A stretch of 64,000 bases of DNA from Paramecium tetraurelia (lineage: Eukaryota > Ciliophora > Oligohymenophorea > Peniculida > Parameciidae), in assembly GCF_000165425.1 (NCBI RefSeq), contig NW_001799000.1, positions 62,001-126,000 of the forward strand, written 5' to 3'. This document shows positions 25,233 to 37,100 of the stretch, one piece after another. The position numbers were made by a program, and so were the translations under genes. The notes under the pieces were generated by a model, which was not told the origin of the DNA, did not search any database, and was given only the letters and a program-made list of their open reading frames with translations. How positions within the stretch are numbered: the stretch's first letter is position 1; each line of letters starts with the position of its first letter.

Positions 25233-25739
25233 AAGTGATTTATTTATTTTACTTATTAAATTCTTTGAAATTAAATTATATAAAAAAATTGTATTTCAAG
25301 ATTAAAGGATGTTTTCAAAATCAACATCAATAAAATATTTACTAGCCATACATAATAGAGCAATTTTAAATACAAATAATTGACTTAAAACAGAGAAAAA
25401 AAAAAATCTAATAATTATTTTCTAAACTCTAAGAGAATACATCTTCTATGATAATGCTCCTATGTTTCATCAATCTAAAGGATTTTAAGTAAAATGTATC
25501 CAAAAAGAGTTTGGTTCAACTAAAAACAATAGCAAAGCGTGAAAATGTAGTACAAATTTAATGCATTAATCAAATATGTATAAAATCTAAGATTTAGAAC
25601 AGATTTATTTTCAGTATAAATTTAAGAAAAATATAAAAATATATTATGAACAATTAAGAATTATTTTTATTTATTGAATAATTATCATTTTAATTAAGCC
25701 TAATGTTTAATCTTCAGCTGTATAATTAATTATATTAAT
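25233..25739. other. Divergent promoter region, no gene seen
   Basis: About 500 bp between the starts of the giant protein gene and the first TmcB-like gene. It contains a poly-A run near 25395. A short frame starting MYPKRVWFNQKQQQS near 25490 is not convincing. It probably carries both promoters. Confidence 0.4.
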
Positions 25740-28700
25740 ATGGATTTTAATTTTCAAAAATTGTAGAGACCAGCAGATAGAAAAGAAATAATATAGCTCT
25801 TTCAGCGTTATTTAACACTTTTATACATGTTAAAATTCGACTTCTAAATTCCTAAGAACATTTCGTCTATTATATTATTTGTTACTACAATATATCCCAT
25901 ATTTATTACTTTGGAATAATCAAGCTTTGATTCTCTAAAGTAAAACTCGATGCACTCAATTTTATTTTTTGGCTTTCGGCCTGATTTACTATATTAAAGG
26001 TACAATAATAAATGAATAACATTAGCTCCTTGCTTTACCTTATACCTTTGATATTGTTCGTACTTCATAAATTAAGTGCCATCATTTTACTATATTATTA
26101 TTTATTATCAAAAACTTAGGATAGATTTGTTAGATTAATTTCTAAAAAAATATTTTTGAAAGTCTTGGGAATATTTTTTACAATATACATAAAATTAATT
26201 AGTACAATTTTACTAATAATTTTTGGTTTGCTTTGCATGGCTAGCTTTAAGATATAATTTATATAGTAAAATCAAGATAATTTGTTCTAACTTCATCTAA
26301 TTACCAATATCATCACAATTCTTTTGTTGCTCATAGAATCAACATTCATTTTATATTTTTATGAATCGTCTATAACCCATCAATAAAGAGATATAGAAAG
26401 AACCAGATTTACTTATTTGAGAGCACTCTATTAGATACTAATAATAATTTAAGTTTCCATGATTCTTTTAGGGAACATGAAATACTATATTTAAATTTAA
26501 TCATTTTTAGCCATTTTTTCTCAAATAACTTTGTTAATTGATCAATACCATAGTGTAGTCTACTCTTTGGATTATCAACGATAATCTATTGCCTTAGGCG
26601 TATCATTTAATATTTCATTTCATATAATTGCATTAATTCATATCAACATTTCCTTATAATCATATCTTTTACCTTTGTTTGTAAACTAAATGTTGATCTA
26701 TTAAATAATTCGAAACTACTCGAGACATTTTGATTAAACTACTCTAAAAATACTATTTGATTCAAAAGTATAGGTTTATTGGTAATTAAAGTATTGGTTA
26801 ATCAAATTATTAAATAATGATATCCCAAACATTAGTTAAGAAGTCATTTTTAAGTCTTTGATTGCTTCTTAACATAGGTAAGTCTGCATGGATTTAAGCT
26901 GTGTATTTTGTTCTCATTCAAAAATAATCAATCCAACTTATACAAGTGGTATCACAAAACATATCTATAATGATTTTTTAATGGAGAAATTGCAATAATT
27001 TCTGACATCAAACACTTTTTTTTAATAGTCATCAGATAATAATGGGCTTTTATAGTACGCATTTGCTTTATATGATTGTGGGATGATTATGAAATCCATA
27101 AAAATTCTTTGTTTTTTACAAGAATATCATTAAAATTAAGATATCTCTAAACTTTAATCTTTTTCCCAGTATCAAGATGATAATCATTAATTAAGTCATT
27201 TTGAGTTGATTACCTTAAAGCCAAAAACTTCTTAAGAAAATTACGATTTGTTGTGTAATTTAACAAAAACCTCATAAGATTCTAAACTTATTTAAATTCT
27301 TTAACATCAGTAATCTAAGAAATACTCAATGATAGATTAGATAAAATTGAAATTTGTATTTAATAATGCCAAAGCCAATATAAATAAATCTTTAGGAACT
27401 TCAAGTGAGGCAACATAACAAAATTACATTACTAATTACACAGAACAGGTTATCGAGAAAGATCTTTAAGTCAATATTTAAGAATAAAGTGTATTAAAGG
27501 TAATTTAAGCAAAGGTTGATCTTTACTAATAATTAGTTTAAACATCCTCAATCAAATAAAGTATACTTCATTTTCACAATTAAGTGCATAGATTATGCCA
27601 TTATTTTTATGCTTTAGATAAATAATTAAAAAAGGCCTATTTGTAAAGCCCTTGTTTCCATTTGCACAGAGTAATTAGTTTTTTCTTAGGAGAAGTTTTG
27701 GGTGAATATAGAAGATCAATAAACTTTTATAAAAATTCAGAATTCTTTGAGGCTCCAATACTATAATTTAAATAAATTAAGAATTTTAATATTAATTCGA
27801 AACACGTTTACTATTTAATCCTAGAAGCAAAAGATGACATGGAATCTTTTACAATATAATCATATTCCAATAAATTTTATAAAAATTTTGGGACCACTAA
27901 AAGTGCTAATTAAACCCATTAATTTAATGATTTGCTACCAAAATATTTGGTTAAGCATCATTGCACTTATGTTAAAAGATTTTTTGAGACAGGAGTGGCC
28001 AAATATTACTAATAGTTTGATCTTAGTTTTATTAGAAATTCAAATATGCTCTTAACACCAATTAATATGTGTCTTTCAATTACAAATAAATTCCTTAATT
28101 AAAATGTTACTTTTGCTGCATTCTTTTAAGATACCTCTTATGATTAAGCATATATTCTTATAGATAGTGCAAGTTTGAAATGTACATTTACAGAGAATCT
28201 ATTGATTTTGATTGGATGGACTGAAATAGAAATCCAATGTTTAAGCAAATAAGAAAACTTAAATGAATTTGATATTAATAAAATATTCCCCAGCTTTGTT
28301 AGAATGATTAAATCAAATTAAGAGAAACTATTCAAAGTTAACTATTGTACTTTAATTTTGCCTAAAATCTAAGACAATCTTTAAACTTAGAGATCCTTAT
28401 TTTCCGAAAACTCACAATTATTCTTAAATTATGTAAAAACCTAGTGCGATCTAATAATAATCAAACAAACTATCGATAACTATGAGTATTATCTAATAAA
28501 TGTTATTAAGATAGTTGAAACTTAAACCACCTCAGTTCTGAATAAAAAAATCTTTTAATAATAGTCTATAAATGTAGAAAATGGATAGAATAATGAAGAG
28601 AATTTTCATGACAACTAGACTAGTGGAGAAAAGATGGAGGCCTTGTTTTCAACTGTAAAAGAAGAACACATTGATATCCATAAGAAAACTTTTATCTAGA

Positions 28701-30583
28701 AAATTCATAAAGAATCAAATATTGACAACGTTTAAATTGATAAAATGTATTCTTTAATTGAGTCTATTTTGTCAGTGAAAACACCAAAATATCTTTAGAA
28801 ATTTGTAGTTCTTATGTTAATTTGGCATTCCATCTTTATTATTTTTGTCACCATCTTCTTTGTCTCTTTGTAAGAAGACATTCAATAAGTGAAGTCGCAT
28901 CTTGAAATGGTAACTTTTTATGCAGCAATCATGGCACCTCATGATCTTTTCTTTTCTATGAGAGTTACTATAACTGCTTATCAATAAATGCAAAGAGAAG
29001 GATTCCTTACTCAGAAATAAGTGACAGAATTAACTAATCCCTATTACGATCATATTGAATTAGGATTTACTGAATTAAGGGATAGTTTTTATGAATAACT
29101 TAATAATAAATATCTATAGGAATTCTTGAATGATATCAATGTGACAATGTATTTCATGAAGGATGATGAAAAGTCAATATACCCACTGAACCTTACCTTC
29201 AGAGATGCTTTATTAGTCATACTCTAATATCAATATTCTTAAATGATGACTTTTTACTATCGGCAAAGCACATCAGGTAAACCATTTTAGATTTCATTGT
29301 TTGCCAATTATTTCATGCTTCATTCTAAATGTGAGTAGTTATCTAATGAAATCACAATCTACTCTATAGAAAATAAAAACTATATTCATAGAAAATGGTC
29401 GATTATTACTTTTGTAGGCTTTTCTTCCTTAATTCTATTTTACCTAATAATTTAAAGTTATTAAATATATTTTTTTGTCTAACTGGACTAAATGTACGAA
29501 TTAATAAATACATTAACATTTGATATTGTTTAAAAGGAGATTGATAAATTTCACGAATACATCAATAACTACAAATTAGATCGATATATTTTACTTGATT
29601 ATGATCCAATCGATAGATATTGTAATTAGATTGAAAATTATCAAAGAAATTTAGGGTAGTAATATATAAAAGTAAAAATTAAGACAAAAAATTAACCAAA
29701 ATTGATAAATTATTCTATGCTCTTTTCATTATGTGCATTACTATCTATTTATTTTATTCTCATTTTTAGTAATACAAATACTTATTTATAAAAATATGAA
29801 GGCAACTTACAATTCTATAAAATTTTGCAAGATCTAAAATTACGACCAGGTAGCCTATTTTTATATAGAGAAATCTTTTTTAGGTGGTCAAATTTTACAT
29901 TTTTAACTGAGGAAAATTAACAAGAGTTATATTCTCTGGTTGATAAAGCAGAATAATCTATCAATAGTTATTTAGAAAATACTAACGCCTTTTATGTAAA
30001 TTCTTAGATTATTGATGATGAATTTGATTAATTATATAGTTTAGTTAGTCAAGATAATCTGTGTTAATTCATTGATAAAGTAATTTAATAATTAAAAAGT
30101 AGAAATTTTAAAATCTAACTTCAAAATATTGCAATTTATCCTTTGATGGATCCTTAAAGTCTGGAATGATATCTACATTAAATCACTTATTACATTCCAT
30201 CTAAACTCAAAAGGCTGTTAACAATTTTACGAAAAGAGTAGAAGTTAGCTTATATGAATAGGAAGGATCACAAATAGTGACCAGAGTCTTTTTCTCACTT
30301 TCCAATCAATTTAGCAAAAGTGCTGCTTCATAGGCTGACTTTTCTATCTAGCTAATTAAGGTATTATAAATTATTCATATCATATTAGATTTTATCCTTA
30401 GGTTTTATAGTTTATATCATAATAGTCTTACTTATGATGCAACTAATATATCGTCCTTATTTATAAAAGCTTTTTAAAGTACTTAAAAGATCAGTTTATT
30501 TGATCCCATTTGATTCCTTATTCTCAAGTGAAAGCTTAGAACTACGCTTAAAATCTATTAGTTATAAGCTATAATTATTATGA
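25740..30583 (+). CDS. TmcB/PAS-type multi-span membrane protein A (1,588 aa)
   Basis: Introns: 26000-26025, 30080-30102, 30361-30388. The start MDFNFQKLQRPADRKEIIQ lies upstream of a tempting ATG at 26012, which is inside the first intron. About residues 35-320 hold 7-8 membrane segments. A cytosolic part with a small Cys motif (DLSCVFCSHSK) and a PAS-like module follows at about 590-910, including FNDLLPKYLVKHHCTYVKRF and AAFFQDTSYDQAYILID. Four further membrane helices lie at about 1010, 1210, 1310 and 1530. Ciliates carry many such tiny-macrocyst/PAS sensors. Their ligands are unknown. It is a clear paralogue of the gene at 34111-39309 (for example CNLSFDGSL here against CNRSYEGAL there). 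That comparison also fixed the last two introns. Confidence 0.8.
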
Positions 30584-30739
30584 TTCTTAAGCCAAAATGA
30601 TATCGAATTTGATAATATCAACGTTGATTTTATATTTTAATGTTATTGCTTAATTAAATAAATAGATTATTTTAAATATACAATAATTGCCAATCTAGTT
30701 AATAATTAATCAATATATCGAAATATAAAATTATTAATG

Positions 30740-31607
30740 TCAAACATCAACCCCTTCAAATGCTAAACCAATTATATAACTTGCACTAGCTGCTGCACTT
30801 CCGATGATTAAAGTTTCTAATCCAGCCCAATACCATTTTTGATAGGAAAAAAATGATTTAGAAACACCAAGTATAAATAAGAAGAAACCTGTTAATGCAA
30901 TTGATGTTTCAAATAAATTATCTGACAATCCAGCAATACTTCCAACAATAAATGGTAATACTATTATTATATATATAACAGTAATTACATGGCATCAATC
31001 CGAATAATCCAAACGAAAAGAATGTGACTATGGCATCTTTAATAGGATGCTCGTCTATACTCATTAATCCAAGTTCTTCAACCATCATGACGTCAACCCA
31101 AACTTTTTTATTTTTTGCTAAAGTTTCTGCAATAATTACAGCTTCGTCATGATCTATACCTTTGGACTTAAGAATATTTCTAAAAATTTACTTTGTAGAT
31201 TTCAACCATTTCTTTTTTCTCGCCTTCAGGATTGGTTTCAACTTCCCATTATTCTCTATTTCTTTCATTTATTGTGAACTCAGCTTCACTCCTTGTAGAT
31301 ATGTAATCTCCCAAGGCCATTGATATTCCGTCACCAATCAAATTAGCAATTCCCATTCCTAGTACTACCCCTGTAGATAATCCAGCCTATAATTTATTAC
31401 AATAAATACTCCTGCCACTCCAGCAACAACTGAAAATGTTGTGACCATCCCATCTAAACCTCCATAAACCGCACTTTTAATATGTTCTCCTCCACTCTAA
31501 TGTTTTTCTTCATGATCCTCCTTTAATTATTATTATTCTTCATTTGTATGTGCTTTCTTAGATAAATCAACGTCTTTTTTTTCAAAAGCTACTTATGCTT
31601 AATTCAT
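30740..31607 (-). CDS. VIT1/CCC1 family iron/manganese transporter
   Basis: A 263-residue protein with introns 31387-31409, 31167-31191 and 30961-30988. After a hydrophilic N-terminus it shows the VIT signature: YGGLDGMVTTFSVVAG in helix 1, then LIGDGISMALGDYISTRSE in helix 2. The charged cytosolic metal-binding loop follows (NPEGEKKEMVEIYKSKG) with its regularly placed Glu. Three C-terminal helices end ASYIIGLAFEGVDV. The five-helix topology and length are normal. Family members exchange Fe2+ or Mn2+ for protons into vacuoles, so a role in vacuolar or acidic-store iron storage is likely. Confidence 0.9.
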
Positions 31608-31651
31608 TAAAGGATCTTGAAATTAATTATAATTATTTATATCAATGAATA

Positions 31652-32500
31652 TCATAAATTCATTTCCAGCATTTCTCTCTTCAATTTTTCAATGACCTTC
31701 TCAACCAACTGCACCAATGTTTCTTCAGTTTTCTCTCTTTCTCCTCTAGTTTTTCTTAATTATTCCTATATTCTTCCTGAAATCTCTCTCAAACTTTCAA
31801 CGATTTCTTCTTCCTTTGCTTCTCTTTCCTTCTTTTCTCTAAATTATTAAATCCATATAAACCTTTCAAATAATTCCCTTAGATCATTTAATTGTTCTAC
31901 AAACTAATGATATATCTTCTCCTCAACATCCTTTCTTTCTGTGATTTCATTTTACAGTTCATCAGCAATTTTAGGCAAATCTTCATTCAAATAAGAATCA
32001 ATATATTCATGAGATGTAGATTGGGCCTACTTATAAAACTCAATTATTACAAGTCCTTCTTTTACAACTTCCTATTGTAAACTCTCAATTTAATGTCCTA
32101 TTGAATATACTATTTTTTTCTCTTATTCTACTCTATCCTTAGAATTTTGCTCAATCAATCTTCTTGCATGTCTTTCCAAATCAGTTATCAATTTAAAAGT
32201 CTCACTCTCTTGCCTTTCACGACTACCAATTATCAATTAAACTTATACTCCTCTTATTCCTATTCTAAAAATTCTGTTATTTGTCTAACTTTTTATGCAA
32301 TATAAGCAAATTTTTCTTCCTTTAAGTCAGATTAATGTTACAGTTACGCTTCAAAGGCCATAATCAATTAACTTATAGCATGAAAACGATTGTTTTTCCT
32401 ATTTTGTATTATTTATATCTTACTCATCCTAAACACTAGTAGAGATGTTGTTTAGCTTTTCAAAGATTGAGGACACTCTATTTTAGATATTCTCTGACAT
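31652..32500 (-). CDS. SF-assemblin-like striated-fibre coiled-coil protein
   Basis: About 257 residues. Introns 32399-32423 and 32223-32248 are needed by frame. A third, 31839-31862 (24 nt, no frame effect), is likely because without it a hydrophobic FIWIQQF insert breaks the heptads. After a Ser/Thr-bearing head (MSENIQNRVSSIFEKLNNIS) the protein is a continuous coiled coil. SFA-type segments include ELQNEITERKDVEEKIYHQF and RKTRGEREKTEETLVQLVEK, repeating the R-x3-E-x3-L pattern of SF-assemblin and beta-giardin. SF-assemblin builds striated rootlet fibres at basal bodies, and Paramecium has many paralogues. It starts 81 bp after the next upstream gene's stop. Confidence 0.75.
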
Positions 32501-32580
32501 TAAATTAATAATAAATTTTTATTTCTGTTTAATAAATTTTTGTTTATTAAATAAACAATCATAAATTATTTATTAATTAA

Positions 32581-33928
32581 TCACATTAAATGGTCATTAA
32601 TGTCAAAAGTATCACAATTCTTGTACTTTCTATGGATCTTTTAATAATTGATATGCTTTTGCTGCAAGGGTTCAGTTTAATTTAATTAAACATTGATCTC
32701 TCTTTGACTATTATTATATTCCATAATAGTAGAGTCTTACAAGTTCATCTAATTTAATTCTTGCCTTGTTTATTCAAGCAATTATCTTAATTAATCAATA
32801 TTATCATCAAAAGATAATTCATTTTTTGTAGTAAAGCACACCTTATCAAAATTCAAACGTTGCTACACAAAATGAGTAGGTTGCTATTCTTCTATTTTCA
32901 TTATGTCTTTTTTGAATTACTCATATTTAGGTATGTCATTTTTAGGAATCTCGGATTGATTTAAATTGCTAAAATCATCCTTTTGAATCCTAGAATTCGT
33001 AAAATCATTCTCTTTATTTTAATATTACACATTTTATTCTTTCACTTCTTAATTCATATTTTCAATATTTTATTAAGCAAAGCAATTCTCCTCTTTTTAA
33101 TAAAATTTGTTTTAGGTATTATTAACAGAAAAATTAGGAATCTCAGAGTAAACTGTCTTTGTATCAGTCAAAGCTGCATTACGAAAAGGGTTCTCTTCTT
33201 TCAATGATGAAATCTAAACTTCCTATGAATGCAAAGTATTTTCTAAAAATGAAATAACATTATCCAAGTTTTTCATGCCATTAAACCCATAATTCTCTTA
33301 GGTCTAGCATTTTCCTTCGGCAACCTAATTTTATTTGGTAATTGATTTTTTTGTTTCTTATTTGCCCTTATCAATCGATTTTTCCTATTCTGCTTTTAAT
33401 ATTTTTTCTGGTTTCTTCAGTCTTTAAGCCTAGTTTAAATATTTATACACTATACTTTTGCAACAAATGATTTTGTCTCTTCTAGGTCTTGTTTGATTTT
33501 ACTAAGAAAGTTTGGATCTTAGTTTTGCTGTCCTCTTTCACTTTCTAATAGTAACATCTTAGCTTATTCAAGAATATCTGGTTTGAATTAACTTTAAGAA
33601 TGGGCTCTCTCTGATTTTTCCCATTCAATCATTTATGTTAAATTCCTTCTTTTTGAAGTTGAGTTATTTAAACCCTTAGAATGCAAAGCTGTAAGATAGA
33701 TCTATTGTAGAGATAAATCAAAACTTTTTAGGTATCATCATCCATAACATTATTTTTCAACTTTTCCTATACTTATTACCACTAATCTTTGGCTTCCATA
33801 CGATGTTTCGACATTAAACTAATTTTCTTTTACATCAATTCAGCCTAGGATAGCTTGTAACGGTCCTAATCTGCAAATGATGAGACCCACTCAGGCTTTC
33901 CCTTTTGATTCTTTTATTTCGAATACAT
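32581..33928 (-). CDS. Hypothetical coiled protein (432 aa)
   Basis: Starts MYSKQKNQKGKPEWVSSFAD. Introns 33702-33724 (GTT donor) and 33430-33455. The N-terminal half contains IEWEKSERAHSQSQFKPD and a helical segment ESERGQQNQDPNFLSKIKQ. The C-terminal half is Asn/Gln/Lys/Glu-rich, ends DTFDINDHLM and is probably disordered. No known domain, signal peptide or membrane segment. Confidence 0.65.
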
Positions 33929-34110
33929 TGATTTCAAATTAATAACTGAAAATATTTTACAACTATTTTATTAAGTATTTTTTATGATTAAATTGTCATC
34001 CCAATATTTTATAATTGTTTAATCGCACACAAACTTTAGTGTATTTATTATTGATCCTTTATTTTGTTTTAAATAATTCAATTTCAAAATTATATAGCTA
34101 TTAATTGAGA

Positions 34111-37100
34111 ATGAAAGATTAAACAAATCAAAACTTATTAAGAAAATACATCCTAACGAATTTGAGAATTCTCTTAGTCGTTCATTAAAAAAGTTTAAGA
34201 ATATACTCTATGCTGAAATATATTTTCCTCTTTTTAGGATAATTGCAAAGCTCTTTTTTCTATCTATTTCCATGCTACCTCTCTTCTCTTAAAATGTTTA
34301 ACAAGTTCATACTGATATATCTCATAAGACCTGATTTGCTTTTAATTGATAATGTTATGATTGATATTGAAAACAAATACCTCTTTATAATCCCACTTTT
34401 AAGCATAATCGTTTTTGATGTATTAATTTTACAAGGGCAAGTGCTTATTGAATATCAGAATAAAAAGCTTTCTCAAAATCAGCATTAACAAATAATCATT
34501 AAAAGTTCCATATAAAAATTGATCATCAATTTGAAATCATTATACTCACAACTGTTTATTGTTTATTTGTACATACCTGCTCAAGTATTACCATTTACAT
34601 CTTTTGCCTATTCTGACGCCATGGAAGATTTTGAAATTCTTATCTTAAGTATAATTACAGTGATATCTAACATTTTTTTCTAGTTGTTGAAATTGAATGT
34701 TAGCAACACCACAATGGACCTATGCATTACAGGCTACGAAAGATTGCATTTTACAAAAATAGATTTTCTCAGAGAAATAGTTATCTTAATATAAGTCATA
34801 TTATATGGTATCATTGAAGATGTTGGAAGGGCTTAAATAGCATAAGGCCTATTATCAATTTTAGTAAGTCTCTCATATATAATCAATATTTTTGCCGATA
34901 AAACAATCGTTGTTGAAAGCTACATAAAATTAACCTTAGTAACTCAAATTTGTTTGTTATCCTTGATCTCAACTTCCCTCTTGGATTTTTGGCAATTAGG
35001 ATTACTATTGATTCCCATTCTAATTTTTGTTGGATTTAGCTATAGAAACCAAGATATTTTTAGATTAACTACAAGTATCTCTGAAATTAAGTGCATCTCC
35101 AAAATCATTTAATACATTTCATATCAAATTAATAATCATTCCAATCACAATTCAACAATAGACTAGATCTCACACTCCATACTATTAAATTTTCACAGAA
35201 GGAAATGCAATGATGCTGGATGCTACTGTAATTTAATTTCTGACAAAACAGATGAACCATTAAAAGTCCTTTATGTTTCAGACCTTATCCAGAAGAAATT
35301 TGTAATTAGCAAAATAAAACAATGGAATAAAGAGTTGAAAAAGAAAAGATCAGATCACTCAGATTAACATTGGATTTATTACATTAGTACTTTAAATCAT
35401 TATGGCCTCACGTCTCTTGCATTTCAAGAATGTAATAGATTATTATCATTACAAAATTCTATGAATCGTGGTTTTACATATCAGAATGAAATAAATTCTT
35501 CATCATAAAATCACCAGTAGTAAAGTCTACCTTCTCAATAAAGTGGATCCTAGTTACCTCGAAAAACATAGGCAAAATTATCAATGAATTCACTTGAATT
35601 GAAGTCAAATCTAAAGTTAAGCATTAGAAACTAAACACTCACTTTGTTATCATAGATGAAATTAGAATTAATTAGTAAAGATATAAGATTAGAGTTATAA
35701 AACAATTTCTTAAAAATATAGAGTAAATAATAGGAAGAAACAGCTGAAGCAATATAGTTATATTTATTTAGTGAGCAACAAAATTAAGCTGTTAAACATT
35801 AAGTATTAAGATGTTTGTAATAAAAATTATAGTTTTATAATTTTATAATAAACAACAAAAGCTAAAGATCTCATGAACTCTTTCGCAATGCAAAAATCTT
35901 ATCAAATTCATTTCTTAAATTAGAAAAAAAGCTACTATAATAATATTCACAATTTCCAAGCTAGAAAATATAATCGATAAATTGTTTTTTCCAATCAGAA
36001 TTACTAAATAATTATTTGACCGCATATAAGCTGGCCAATTTCAGCACAATAGCAGATGAAAAGTTATTAAATATGAGAAAAAACATTAAAATCAATTTAT
36101 TCGGAAAGAATGTTGTATACATGTTGATGAATTTAAATGAAGGCATGTAGACAATGAACATTTATCAATTTAGCAATAATGCCTATGATTTTTTGTAAAT
36201 CAGCTATGAGGAATGTATGAAAGTGTATAAGACAATTGATAATTTATTACCTCAAGCAATGCTAAATGAGCATCATTTGTTAGTTTAAAGGTTTATAATA
36301 CAAGGAACGAGTAAGTATTTCAGAAATATTAGCTTGAGCTTTATCTAATAATTGAATGGACTTGTTAAACCATTTAATTTGATTGTAGACATAATTATGA
36401 ATTAGACTAACAATTTATCTTTTGTGGCATTTTTTGAAGAGGTTTCCATAACTAATTGTTATATATTAGTTGATGTAAATGACTAATGTGGAGGTATCAC
36501 CTAAAATTTATTAGAGAAATTAGGATGGAAACAAAACGAAATTAAACAGTATTCTGAATAAATCAATCATGCTTTTTAAGTTAACATAAATTAAATAATT
36601 CCTAACTTCAACGAATTAAAGCTTTCCCAAAAGGAATAAAAGTTTTACAACACTCCAATAAATCTATTAACAAAGAAATCCATCACTACTTTTCAATAGA
36701 AATCTCTCGTTTTCGCTCACGATTCTTGGAAGAATATGGGAAATTTAATTAGTTTAAGTGGAACTATTATACTATAACCAAGGGAGTTGTGCGGTTATTA
36801 CTATTATATCATAGAAATAGAGGACATTAGATTATCTTAAACTTTATCTCAAATGGGCACTTAAGGCAAGGCTTTTACTATTTAATTGAATGAGGTTGAA
36901 AATACAAATAACGACATTGAAGTTAGTGATTTGGTTGTTTCTGGTTCTGAGGCAGGGATAAATAAACCTCAATCATTAAATATTTTTGCATTATCATCAT
37001 CTGTATCAGAGCAAGATTAAGAAAATGCATTTTCCCATCAATAATTATAGGCTATTCTTCATGGATAGGAAATCTAATAAGATAGAGGGACGACTGCATC

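Noticed and set aside
26012-30169. Gene A read as a 1,385-residue protein starting at ATG 26012 and ending at TGA 30167-30169, with a decayed tail after two nonsense codons
   Set aside because: Introns 26000-26025, 30080-30102 and 30361-30388 give a longer frame that matches paralogue B at both ends. The apparent start and the apparent nonsense codons are splicing artefacts.
30167-30292. Possible reading of TGA as Trp in this organism
   Set aside because: All closed genes end at TGA and the apparent Trp-TGAs vanish after splicing. One unresolved case near 55871 is too weak to support recoding.
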